NCBI RefSeq assembly: GCF_030272615.1
Contig: NC_081409.1
Coordinates: 239,475,832 to 239,533,831 of the forward strand
Direction: 5' to 3'
Source: Cryptomeria japonica
Lineage: Eukaryota > Streptophyta > Pinopsida > Cupressales > Cupressaceae
DNA length: 58,000 bases
The notes beneath the pieces were generated by a model. It did not search any database and was not told the origin of the DNA. It saw only the letters and a list, made by a program, of their open reading frames with translations. This document shows positions 47,348 through 58,000 of the stretch, piece after piece (the first letter of the stretch is position 1; every line of letters begins with the position of its first letter). Position numbers and translations under genes: made by a program.

Positions 47348-49845
47348 TGTACCACTGAGAGGGGGGTGAATCAGTGGTTCTCAACTTTTTCTCTTTAACT
47401 AACTTATGTGTGTATATCGGTTATGGAAACTAACACAACACAGACATACTGGTTAGTGAGGAGACTAATCACAAGTGCAATCACACATAAAGGGACATCA
47501 CATAACACTATCATGTACAAGGAAAACAGAAGATGGGAAAAACCTCAGTGAGCAATGTTGTCGGAGTCTACTACTCCAATCTAGCCTCACAATCAAATCT
47601 GTTACAAAGTTTAAGGCACCAACCCAAGGAGCTACAACCCCTGCACCGAGCTACAACTCAGTGATCACAATGATAGCATCAAATACAAAAGTAATCATTC
47701 TGTTATAACTGAATCTTGTAACCATTTCATATACCTTACTCTATCGGTGAGACACATTCTCCGCTACACCGGTACACCTCTCTCTCTCTGTTGTTGTTGC
47801 TTTACCAGTTCACCTCTCTCTCTCTCTCTCTGTCGGTTCTCACTTCTTTCAGCTGCTCTGCAGCTCTCCACCGGTACAACACTCAGTCGGTTCTATGCCT
47901 CCCTTCTCTGCAGTTACCTTTTCTTCTTCTTTGTCGGTATAAACACTATCAGTTCTGCACTTCTACCCGTTGAACTCTTGAACCTCGTTCTCCCTCACTC
48001 TCAGTCTCTTCTCTATCTCCTTGATGAGCACTTGACTAATCTGCATGCAACAACACTATCTTCTTATGTTCAACAACACTTCACAATCTCTTTAGCTTGC
48101 ATATTTATATCCCAGTCTTCCCGCCAAAAGTCAATTCAAATCATAGGTGGTTAGGGTTTTCTCCACAGATCACGAGGCACATTGAATCCAATCAAATCTG
48201 ATCAGATCACAACTCAGAGATGACTGCCTGCACATATCCACCATTTTCGTGCCATCCATAACACGCCTTCCTATTTTAGCAACCTGCAATCAATCTGTCA
48301 GCACACCCCTTAGTCAATCACCACTAATGGCATGACGGATTGCTTCAACAACTTTGATCTTCATCCAGACAATCTGCATCAATCAGTGCATGCCATGGAT
48401 ATGGTCCAATTTTGTCTTGCCTTGAGCCGCAACCCCTCTGCAAACATCTCTCGAGCTCCGCAGTCACCATAAATCCTGGACCAACTGCTAACTACTTCAT
48501 TGTCACTCTACACCGACCTATGCAAGTTTTCCACTTTACTTCCACGTTGCATTACCGTCAGTATCCACCATGGCATACTGATCTGTTGGTTCAGCTTAGT
48601 CACAGACCACCCACATAATCGGTACACACATACCGATCCATTGACCCTACCGACACAAATCACCTTGCTGGTTATCCTTCCTGCCATCTCCTGTCCTATC
48701 CTGTCAATGTAACCCTTACGTTTGTACTTCATTGCTCTGCCAGTGAAACATCTCTGTGAATATGTTCACTTACCAGCACCATAGCAACTCCGACAACTCT
48801 CCTTATCCTTTAGTTTTCTGCACTCCTCTTTATCAGGTGAGAACCTTATCTTCCTTGTCTCTTCTCTAATGTTTCATCAGTTGACATAACATGTCAACTG
48901 TCACCAATGCAGATTCAGGTAGATGTGTCTGCCGGTGGACAACATACTTTCCTTCTTGTCGGTGAGACACATTGATGACACCAAGTCATCACACTTCAAC
49001 TGTTCTGCATCAACCTTCCTTCAACATCTCGGTATGACCATGTATATTCTTGCAGACTCACTAGCATCCTTCTTCATCAAACTAGTTCTCCTCTCAACTG
49101 ATTTGTCAAGATGACAAACACACCATCTCAACTCCTCATTCTTCCTTCACTAACCCAGTAGCACACCTTGTTTTCACTTTCTTATCCAATGCGCATTTAA
49201 GATCTCATGCTCCAGGGGCTTCCTTATCTTCCACTTGTACAACCGGTCTCTGCATTCAATCACCTGTCTATCTCAGGGAATCATTATGCTGGTACAAGTG
49301 TGACAATACCGAGGGGAGAATACATCTTCAACATGACATATGTCCTGGTGGTTTTCCATATGTCATCCTACACATAGAGGCAATATACTCTGTCAACCTA
49401 TCACCTAGCCTGTGATAGCTTCTTCATCCAGTGGGAGTCCCGCTAGTTATCCTTACACTAGCAATTTGGTGGCCTGCACATACTTCACCTCTGGTGTTGA
49501 TGTGATCCAAATAGCATTCCACCTCTTCAGCACAATCAATACTCATCATGTAGTCTCTTCATTTCGGTTGTATGCAACATCATATCAACAACCCTTTTAT
49601 TGAGTGGTCACTATGTTGCACCACTATCATACCAGTACACACCAGTTCTTCCTTTTGCATGAAGATGGTCACTTGGTTGTCACCAATGACAACACATCAA
49701 CTCTTCTCCCATACCGGTCCATCTTCTATACCGGTTGACATCAACCTCTAATGCCAACAACCTCTTGTTCACTAGTTGACATCAATGTCAGTGATGTCGA
49801 TAACATCCTATACCCGTTGGCATCAACGACAACACAATGCCAACA
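47348..49845 (-). mobile_element. Solo-type Sirevirus-like LTR inserted in a LINE
   Basis: About 2.5 kb. On the minus strand it starts TGTTGGCATTG and ends CAGTGGTACA. The end region carries CACCCCCCTCTCAGTGG, resembling the end of element A LTRs, and the body has many ACCGGT-type motifs, CT microsatellites near 47780-47830 and TGATGTCAAC repeats. No PBS or PPT adjoins it, so it is a solo LTR or an isolated one. I could not find a matching target duplication at these boundaries. Confidence 0.65.
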
Positions 49846-50560
49846 ACTTTCTTATCAGCTAAATTGTTCAAGTCTTTTTAGGCTCACTTAGGGATAGATG
49901 GAACCTATGTGCTCATCTATCTATTCAATGAGCTAGAGAGAGACTAATCTAAAGCCTTTTAGTTCGGTCAACAGGGATCTTCCATCAAATCATGTAAAAA
50001 TTCCTCTAGTTTGGTGGCTCTACCTCTATTTGATTTAAGGGAAATAATATCCTAAAGTTCATGTTTTTGCTAAAAAGACTAGGAGAAAAATTCAGTGCTT
50101 CTATCCCCTTCTCTGATGAGATGCAAAGGTTCCCTAGTTGAAACCCCTTATGTTATTCCAGAATCAGAAATTTGCAAAGCATGAATAACTCTCTGCAAGG
50201 TAAGGGGGTCAGCTTCTTAACTAATTTCCACCTTAGCCAACCCTTCACTGGCATGTTCACCTTTTAGCTTTCGATTCCTAGAAGCTTGCTTCCATATCCC
50301 CTTCTTAATCCATATAAAAGGCCCATTTTCAAGCCTAGTGGAGTTTGGTTGTGAATACCTTGTTAAGATATATACGAGGTAATGGGAAGAGACACAATCC
50401 CCTTGTGAGCTTCAAAAAGTGGGGTCTAATGCACTTAAATGAAATCTTAGTTGGAAGTACCCTAAAAACTATCTCTATCTTTATCTTTAATTTGGAAGTC
50501 ACACAGGTCTAGTCCTGTTTATGCAGTATAAAGTATTTATTTTTGCGGCAAACAAGATTG
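49846..50560 (-). pseudogene. LINE ORF2 fragment (between endonuclease and RT)
   Basis: The minus-strand reading has FIWIKKGIWKQASRNRKLKG, then REGDRSTEFF and KHEL-DIISLKSNRGRATKL. This is the order found between endonuclease and RT in plant L1 ORF2 (WI-GDxNTKFF and the I-SL-D--G block). Stops interrupt it. It precedes the RT fragment at 46855-47347, which suggests one LINE split by the 2.5-kb LTR. Confidence 0.6.
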
Positions 50561-53500
50561 AGCTTAAATCTAGCTCTTCATCATTCAGAACGTTTCCACT
50601 CAAAAATATACTTAAGTGGAGGGAGCTATGATTAGGCAATCAGTAATAAACCAAAATTTGACAGACAAGATGAATTTGATTATCATGGCGATGTCTAAAG
50701 TTAGAAGAGGTACGTAGTTCAATTGATTTGTGCCTAATATGTAAATTAGGACCGAAATAGGCAAGTTTCGTCTTAAATCTAAACCAAGGATCTCTTTCAG
50801 GGAGCTGATAAAAGGATTTTCACTTGCAATAGATGCCTTTTGATGCATCATACTTGCCTCTTCACTTGCAATAGATGCCTCCTTTAAGCAAGGGCAATAT
50901 TCAATAACTTAACATTCCAAAATTTTTTCTCAAAACCAAACAAAATTGTAGTATCTACAAAAAGGAGTTTTGTTACATTATAACCCAAGTAGCCACTACT
51001 TCATCGGGGAAACAATGAACTGTGCATTTGAACTATTAGAAAAAAACCTGAAATAGGAAACACAAACAAGAGATATGATCGTCAAAAGACCTAAGTTGGC
51101 CGGTAACGTCATTATACATAATTTGACTTCATCGTGACACCACAGTCTAATTTCGGTGTCAATATTGTCAGTATAATTTCCTGATTAGATATTATCATAT
51201 CTGTGGTAACATTATTTATGGTGCCACAGCTAACTGCACTGACTAGTGGCATGTTTGTCCTCAAATTCCTAGTCCAGACCTCAAGTTCCTCACTAATTCA
51301 AATGAGAACAAGAATATATCCTCATTAGTCACATCAATGAAGTGAAACTCTCTATGTTTCTAACAGCAAATATTTCAAGGAAAGAAAAGTGAATTTCTAG
51401 GGCAAACCATATTGCTGATGTCAATGCAGTTGACTGTGATATCAACAAGCTTGCCACTGTTAATGAATATTTTTTATTGGAGGGTTAACCTCATTTAAGG
51501 CTGTGCTGAACAGAAAATGCATTGAAAGAAGATAACAAGAAGTCCGCAATGACTGAGCAATGCTGTATTGGCTATATTTCTTCTATTTGATTAGATAAGT
51601 TGGCAGTTTTAACTTCTGAACCGCTGCAAACATTTACTTACATTTAATGATAAATAAGAACTGATGCAAAACAAAAGTGCTGAATATCGCTATCATAGAT
51701 AAGCTGATTTATCCAGAAATGAGGCTGTAAACTGAGTTAAAAGATCCTCTATTGAGGTCACTTACACGGTCAAGGATTATAAAGCTCATTTAAGGTAAGC
51801 CACAGGGCTATGACCAAGGTGAGGGTCTGTTGAGGTAATGCATGACCCATTGACTGATGATAGGATCAGACAATGTAACTCGTTGATTTCTGAAAGAGCC
51901 AAGAGATCAATTACAGTCTCCCATTATCCGCTGATTAATGTGTTGGTTGATTGAGGTAACTCATGGGGTAATAATGGAATTAGGATTACTAGAAGTAAAC
52001 CATGGTCCAATGACTGAAATAAAGCTCAATTAATGTAAGGCACAGGCCACAGATGGAAATGAAGATTAGTTGAGGTAACTCATGATCCAATGATTGAAGC
52101 ACAGTTAAGTTGAGATCATTTGTAGGCCATTGTTTTTGCATCATCAATCAAACTACTTTTAGGAAATGTATATCGAATTGAATCAGATTATAACATGTAT
52201 TATTCATGATTGAGCCAGAAGAAAGAGAAAAAAAATTGATCAGAATCAGTCCCAAATAATCAATGTATCACGAAGGTAAACATCAAAAGACACATCTTCC
52301 GGATGGTTTAATGGTGGTCTTCCTCCTACCTCGAGCTGTTGGTTCTAGTTACTACCATTATTTGTTTTTGCGTAGGTATAGAAGACAACATTTGTCTTGT
52401 ATTTTTCAAATGTATTTTCATACTCTGGTGGGACAGTCCATAAACATTCTGCCGTTCAAACCCCCAAATTTTGGCAACACTTTACCCATACAAAAGAAAC
52501 AATCCTTCATTCCGTCAGCTTCTGAATTCTGCAACTCCTATGCAAAAGCTTAGGAATATTGCCACATGAAGTGACCACCTTGCATGGAGTAATTTTAACT
52601 TGTAATAAATTATTAACATGGGCAAAGTTCAAAGTCACGGACTTCCTTAGCTTCCCCTCCTCACAAATCTTTACCAACATTACAGACTGTCTAACCCACC
52701 ATTTTCATCCACCATTTCACTGATGCAAAGGCAAATACTTTTACTCATCAAATCAAAATCTTTTTCTAGATTACATTCATCAAGTCGAATTTTGTACAAG
52801 ATCAATTACTCTGTCCTTGTTGGAATTTCAACACCTGCAACAGTATTTTTTGTGGACTGCAAAGTGGAACAACATCGAGGCCTGTTCACTATCAACGCAT
52901 TAGCAATTCATTTCCATGATTTTCATTAATAATTTACGCATGACAAAATGCTAGCATGGCAATATTTCCCCTGCTGTGTTGCTATTTTAATGTAGACTTC
53001 TTCATAAATACTTATTCTTTCAGCACATATGGACACTAAGAATCAGCATTTATTATCACAGATCAGGACTAAAATCTCCTTATAAAGTTTTAGCAATCCT
53101 TATGGAGATTACTTGGTTGTCAATTATACTTCTCCCACTCTATTCGACCCTTAGACAGTAGACTAATGAACAAAATAAGTCCTCAACTCATGCAACGATT
53201 CTTTTTCTATCTAAACCAACAAGAAATGGAATAAATACTTCCACATCGTGTAGCATAAATACAATTGTAAACTATTTATGTCTTAAAAGTTTGCTATGAT
53301 TTTCTGCTCCTTTCACCTTCTGAACTTCCAATTGCTCTCTCTGCTCATTCCAACTCTCATTATATACTATGTAGAATAGAGCCGCATGTTTCTTAGTCTA
53401 TATTATGCACATGTCAAAGTTGAAGGATATTCTTACAACTAGGGTCCACATGATAAACTAAGGTCTCACGTTGACTCCAAACTCTAGAGGATTTCATTTG

Positions 53501-53613
53501 TATCAACAATGTTTCAAATAATTAGAAGCCTCACAAGTTGAAACCTATCATATATAGTTTTTATACTAGTCTACAAAATATGGGGCCATATGTTTTCTAC
53601 TCAAACCATCAGT
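50561..53613. other. 3-kb stretch with no recognised gene
   Basis: AT-rich, with many stops on both strands. The only structure noted is a diverged direct repeat: a segment with AAAGCTCATTTAAGGTAAGCCACAG at about 51780-51870 resembles one at 52019-52110, both followed by TTGAGGTAA-TCATGA-CCA-TGA. The longest plus-strand frame (52263-52553, 96 codons) shows no domain. Confidence 0.5.
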
Positions 53614-54661
53614 TGTAATATCCCAAAAGGAATATTTTATGTTATTTGATTTACATATCATGATCAGCACAATGTAATGTCCCCTTTTCTGATGTCCTAG
53701 TTTTTGCCCTAAAATCACAATCCCAAGTAAAACAAGGGATGAGATAGAAATATCATTTACCAATTAGATCCTGATTGAGACCCCTCAATCATGTTAACAG
53801 CTCGATATAAAATTGATCTTTCCTACTGGGGTTAGGAACATTATCTTAATCATCATTGTAAATTACATAATGTGCATGTGGATTCCCTTAAGGCTTTTCC
53901 CAACAACCTATCCTCATTATGAAGCAAATGGGAGGGTCATACAATTGACCCTATCCATCAAGCCCAGGAGCTTGTTAAGGCACCTACCATTTGGCCTCCC
54001 AGCCCCACTCGGAGTTACCACTACTTAAATCGACCATTTTGCTACTTGCCCTCCTCATATGCCCTACCTCCCCTCCATAATGGGATGGTAGATTGGCTAT
54101 GAGCTTAAAGGAATCTTATCCACATTAATCATAAATTCCTATTATTAATCATATGTTAGAAGCCATAGAATCTCTGCAAACATTCATACTTCTTATCAAA
54201 TGAAGACATATGATTAGTTATCTAAATCATATGATAATGCATCATATTCATACCACAATATCTGCTTGTTATGCAACTGCTGTGTGATGTATATATATGT
54301 TGATTTCTGAGTTGTAACTTATATCGGCTTTAGTCCTGGTTGATCTTCTTTGATGCCTTTCCTTCAAACAGGGGTCTGCCTTATATATCCTCAAGGAGGA
54401 TGAAGAGTCATCCTTTTACCAAGAGTGCCACCCCTTTGGAAACGATATATCTCTTCTTAATTAATCGCTGCATCCTTTGTCTTTAATCACTTCCTATTAT
54501 CATTGCGTTTTTAATGATCTAGTTGATTTTGTTAAGGGCACTAAGAGTTGCTTCATATAATACTTTCCATTGCCCTCAAAGAATACGCTACATTCACAGA
54601 TTAAATCTGACGGTTTCTTTTATGGACACCCTCTAAATGTTAATTGCTAATATACATATAC

Positions 54662-54717
<56 letters not shown>

Positions 54718-55376
54718 GCCAATATCTTGGGCTCCAACAAATAAGTCAGCTGGATAGTTGTTTATATTTGATTTACTCTAATCCTCCTAACAGGCGAGTA
54801 CCATGATCAGTCAGCCTTAGCAGAAATTTACGCATCTTTACTTCGTAATGTTCCCTTAATCAAGTCGGCCTCTAATCACAAGCTATTCTTTAATCTTTGT
54901 CAGTCTTGGATTGATTGCTATATGGGCTATCATTTGAGTTTGAAGAATACAAATATTAATTTACAATGGATGTGACCTCAAATATTGGCAGGGACTATGA
55001 CACACAAAATCACTGATTATACAGCTTTGTTGGGGTCAAATGTATGTCTTTGAGTGGCTAGATTCTGAAATAAATCTGCCCTGATGTCACTGAAAATCTC
55101 TTTGGAATATCATGAGACAATTGTTAGGTCTGACATTAAACCTTCGACTTGTTTAGGACCTTAAACATTTTGTGAGCTGCAGACTTTAATTATGGTGCCC
55201 ACAGTTGGTAATGTTAGGGAGAACATGACACATTGCACCGGAAAACAAATATCCCTTGAAACCATTCTGATATTTTATAATTTTCTCAAATATATCTCTC
55301 CTTTTATTTGTAGTAAAATACATATCATTCCAAATAAAGATTCAGTGAGCTTAATTTCAAAAAGGGGGACATTATA
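53614..55376 (-). repeat. Element E 3' LTR (long form)
   Basis: 1763 bp. Its middle part (about 53672-55258) has no counterpart in the other LTR, so that copy carries a deletion or this one an insertion. A TA microsatellite lies inside. Confidence 0.65.
54652..54718. repeat. (CATA)n(TA)n(TGTA)n palindromic microsatellite
   Basis: CATA units, then about 16 TA units, then TGTA units. The whole is self-complementary and could extrude as a cruciform. Confidence 0.9.
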
Positions 55377-55389
55377 ATCCACCTTTCCC

Positions 55390-57026
55390 AAGACTATTTG
55401 TCCTCAAGCAATTGCAAAATAGGATGCTCCAAAATTTCTTCTCTACTTGACTGAGTCTTTCTAAAGATACCAGGATGCCAAATCAATCTTGGAAATACTC
55501 TGAATCTCTCTAATGATGAATTGTATTTTGTTAACTGCCTAGCAGTTGCTAAGTCTTGCTGATGTGGTTTCTTAACAACTTTGTCTTTCTCATCTTAAAA
55601 CAGCTTTACGTGACTACCTATATTGCCTTGTGAAGCTTCTTGAATTATACTCAACTCTCCTAATTGCTTTGTCTCTACAACTTCTAACTCTCCGAGGGTT
55701 TGTTCCTTATGAAGAACTATTTCACCATTTAACTTTTGTTGTGCTACTCTAATATTATCACAAGCTGTAGAACTTGAACTAGGAGATGTCTTTGCCTCCA
55801 TTTCAGAAAGTGGATTATCCCAATGGACAAATCTATCTGCATCCATCTCAAAAAGCAGGTTATTTGCAACCTAATGGAAAATTGAAAATATTATTAGATT
55901 TGAGATCAATTTCCTGTTTAGACCATTCATACTAACCTAATTTTGAACAATGGTCTTCTAAACCCATTATTTCTAATTCTCAATCAGTGTTAACATTCCA
56001 AAATTGCTTATCATTAGTTGTTGATCTAACAATTTCAACATACTCAAAACCAACAGTAGTAATTACTATAACCTTTTCTTCAGCTTATGTCTTTTATGTG
56101 TTTACTTCTTCATACTCCGCCTTCGTATTTTTTGATTCTTCATCAAATTTTTCTAACTCCTTTTATAATGTCATTGCTTCTTTACTTCAACACTTGTGGC
56201 TTGGCTCCCTAGATTCCTTTCATAAGAAGCAAATATTTCCTCTTCTAAATTTATTTCAATTGTCATCAATCTTTCTTGCAATAGGAGAAAATTTCTTTTG
56301 TTGATTAGAATGGGATTGGGTCCAAGACACTAACTACTCTAGTGTTGTAACCCTTTTGATGACTTCTTGGCGTTTTGGTTTTGAATGTTCTTTTTTCTTC
56401 TACTCCACCAATCATGTATTGAAAATTTGAAAATTCTTGTGAGCTCTAGACTTGAGTCTCGATCCATTTCTAGTTCTCTTCGTATTCATGAAATTTGTGA
56501 AAGATGTTGCTTTTTGGATCTATGTAGGAATATTTTTATAATCTACATAACTTGCATTGATATCTTCTTGCATTGAATCTTGAAATTGCACCACAAGAAC
56601 GTCTTCTCTAAAAATGAAAGTGTGATCTTGAGGTCAATTAAGAAACCCAAACATGGTTCTCTATGCGTGACTATTCTAGTTATTATTGATACGATTACTG
56701 GCTCTAGAAGAATTTGCCTCACTATTTCAGTTGTAATTTCTTGCATTGTTATGTGTTTTCTGATTGCTATGCATCATATGTGACACCTGCCCCATCATAT
56801 CTAACATAAAGTCAAACACTCAAATTTCCTTTCAAACTTATTTGTTGGATCTTCCAAAGATTTCTTCTCTCTTTCCATAATTACTTCTTTTACCTCAAAT
56901 TCTAAAGTTGTTTCTATTTCTTTGTTCTTAGGAAATTGATGTTGATTTTTTCTAGTTCTCTTTGATGATATCTATTGGCTCTACCATTTGACTACAATAG
57001 AAGAAAATCTCACAAATTGACAACTT
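55390..57026 (-). pseudogene. Element E interior, broken reading frames of unknown product
   Basis: Minus-strand frames are short: 67 codons at 56746-56543 and 83 at 55846-55595 (Glu/Gln/Leu-rich, probably helical), the latter followed by a stretch with FPRLIWHPGIFRK and LLEDK just before the PPT. A charged N-terminal part follows the PBS. No knuckle, protease, RT or integrase motif was found. It may be a Gag-like or accessory protein of a non-autonomous family; I cannot assign it. Confidence 0.4.
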
Positions 57027-57042
57027 CCAACTCTAATACCAA

Positions 57043-57554
57043 TGTAATATCCCGAATGGAATATTTAATGTTCTTTGATTTACATCTATGTTAGCAGATT
57101 CCTCTAGAACCCCCCATACTCATATGGGTTCGGTTTGGGTCCGAGTCCTGAGCTGGTTCCTCTCTAGGTTTGCCGAGGGCCCCTCCCGAGGTGCCCAAGA
57201 GGGACCCTAGGAAAACTTGGGCTGAACCTAGGTGAACCCAGGGGTACCCAAGGGCTGCCCATCACAATAATAGAAAATGGTTATTTTTTAAACCCTTTTT
57301 ATAAACAAAAAAGTGCCTACATACCTTATTTCACCCTTAACTTTAAGTGATAAAATTGGGAAAATGGGGTGTCATGAAGGTTTGTGTGGTTTCAAAGGCC
57401 TTAACTTGGGCTTGGCGGTGAGGGCTCTGCCCCTTTCTGATATTTTATAATTTTCAAATTTTCTGGAATATATATCTCTTTTTATTTGCAGCAAAATATA
57501 TATCATGCTAGGCAATGATCCAGCAAGCTTAATTTCAAAAAAGGGGACATTACA
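57043..57554 (-). repeat. Element E 5' LTR (short form)
   Basis: 512 bp, TGTAATATCC...GGACATTACA. Its middle (about 57095-57436) is unrelated to the other LTR and is more GC-rich. Confidence 0.7.
57095..57436. other. GC-rich segment replacing the middle of element E 5' LTR
   Basis: It contains GGGTTCGGTTTGGGTCCGAG, GAGGGCCCCTCCC, and GAACC/CCCAGG/CCCAAG-type repeats. Its composition is unlike the AT-rich surroundings and no coding frame is seen. Confidence 0.5.
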
Positions 57555-58000
57555 TAGGTGCTCTTGGGATCGACAATGTAGTCGATACCAACAATTTTAA
57601 ACTCTATATGTTAACTCAGTTATAGGAAGTATTATAATGCACCGTTTGAATATTATTCTAGAATCTCAAACTCCATTCTTGGAAGACACTTTGCTCAATG
57701 ATAGGAATGAAACTACCACATTGAACCAAATTACCACATCGTAGTGAAAAACAAACATAACTTGCCTTGCCATGCTAAGTGGACGGTGGGTCTTTCAATC
57801 AGCTTTAGCGACAATATTTTTCATGCTTATAACAAAAACTGGGGACAATTCGCTCTCCAGAAGGGCAAAAATGATGAGCGTCTTATTATTTATAATCTAT
57901 GTTTATACTTCATCATGCTCTCCATGTTTTGTAAATATTTTGAATACTTAAATTTTTTTATAATTCATAGTTCATACTCATAGTAGTTATTCAATGTTTA
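57555..58000. other. No recognisable feature
   Basis: AT-rich flank of element E. A 79-codon plus-strand frame (57744-57983) has no domain or supporting context. Confidence 0.5.

Larger units (their letters stand above)
53614..57554 (-). mobile_element. Element E: pol-less LTR retrotransposon
   Basis: Related ends at 53614 and 57043 (TGTAATATCCC-AA-GGAATATTT-ATGTT-TTTGATTTACAT) and again at 55259-55376 and 57437-57554 (CTGATATTTTATAATTTTC ... GGGGACATTA-A) define two LTRs of unequal length. PBS-like TGGTATTAGAGTTGG (57041-57027) adjoins the right LTR, and a PPT GGGAAAGGTGGAT (55389-55377) the left one, so it is a minus-strand element. The 1.67-kb interior has no RT or integrase. It shares LTR end type and primer site with element D. 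Confidence 0.75.

Noticed and set aside
52263-52553. 96-codon plus-strand frame as a host gene
   Set aside because: No domain, no splice context, and surrounding frames are equally short.
1-58000. The window as mitochondrial genome itself
   Set aside because: The cob copy is broken, the flanks are AT-rich nuclear-type repeats, and full LTR elements with target duplications sit inside; nuclear DNA with a NUMT explains this better.

Overview
This window looks like nuclear DNA of a seed plant with a large, repeat-rich genome, most likely a gymnosperm. I see no intact host gene. Almost everything recognisable is a decayed retroelement or a long block of mitochondrial DNA moved to the nucleus (a NUMT). 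The gymnosperm call is an inference. It rests on a decayed mitochondrial cob copy that carries unedited codons (Pro for Leu, Ser for Phe, Arg for Trp) as in a heavily C-to-U edited lineage, on a bacterial-type tRNA-Asp(GUC), on many short interspersed repeats in the mitochondrial-like DNA, and on the density of long LTR elements.

Layout. 1-2.74 kb: remains of an L1-type LINE ORF1 joined to a Ty3/gypsy RT-RNase H scrap. About 2.74-39.7 kb: mitochondrial-like DNA, cut by two full-length LTR retrotransposons and by a smaller cluster. Element A (12039-19811) is Sirevirus/copia-like and has no pol; it carries a multi-zinc-knuckle Gag and, where pol would be, a roughly 1,100-codon reading frame of unknown family. 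Element B (19962-27777) is a complete Ty3/gypsy chromovirus with a perfect 5-bp target duplication. Its gag-pol is one frame with seven premature stops and no frameshift that I can see. At 30304-31135 lie an LTR fragment, a miniature LTR element with only PBS and PPT between its repeats, and an 80-bp near-perfect palindrome. The recognisable mitochondrial genes are tRNA-Asp at 35153-35225 and a cob pseudogene at 36175-37135.

39.7-58 kb: AT-rich nuclear DNA with a truncated gypsy element (C), an old LTR element holding only a Gag scrap (D), a LINE ORF2 split by a 2.5-kb Sirevirus-like LTR, and another pol-less LTR element (E). Stretches of 0.9 and 3 kb in this part show nothing I can name.

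How it fits together: the NUMT came first, and A and B then landed independently about 150 bp apart inside it. The premature stops in A and B nearly all fit C-to-T change on the coding strand, mostly CAG to TAG, as expected from decay of methylated DNA. The strongest candidate for something undescribed is the large ORF of element A.
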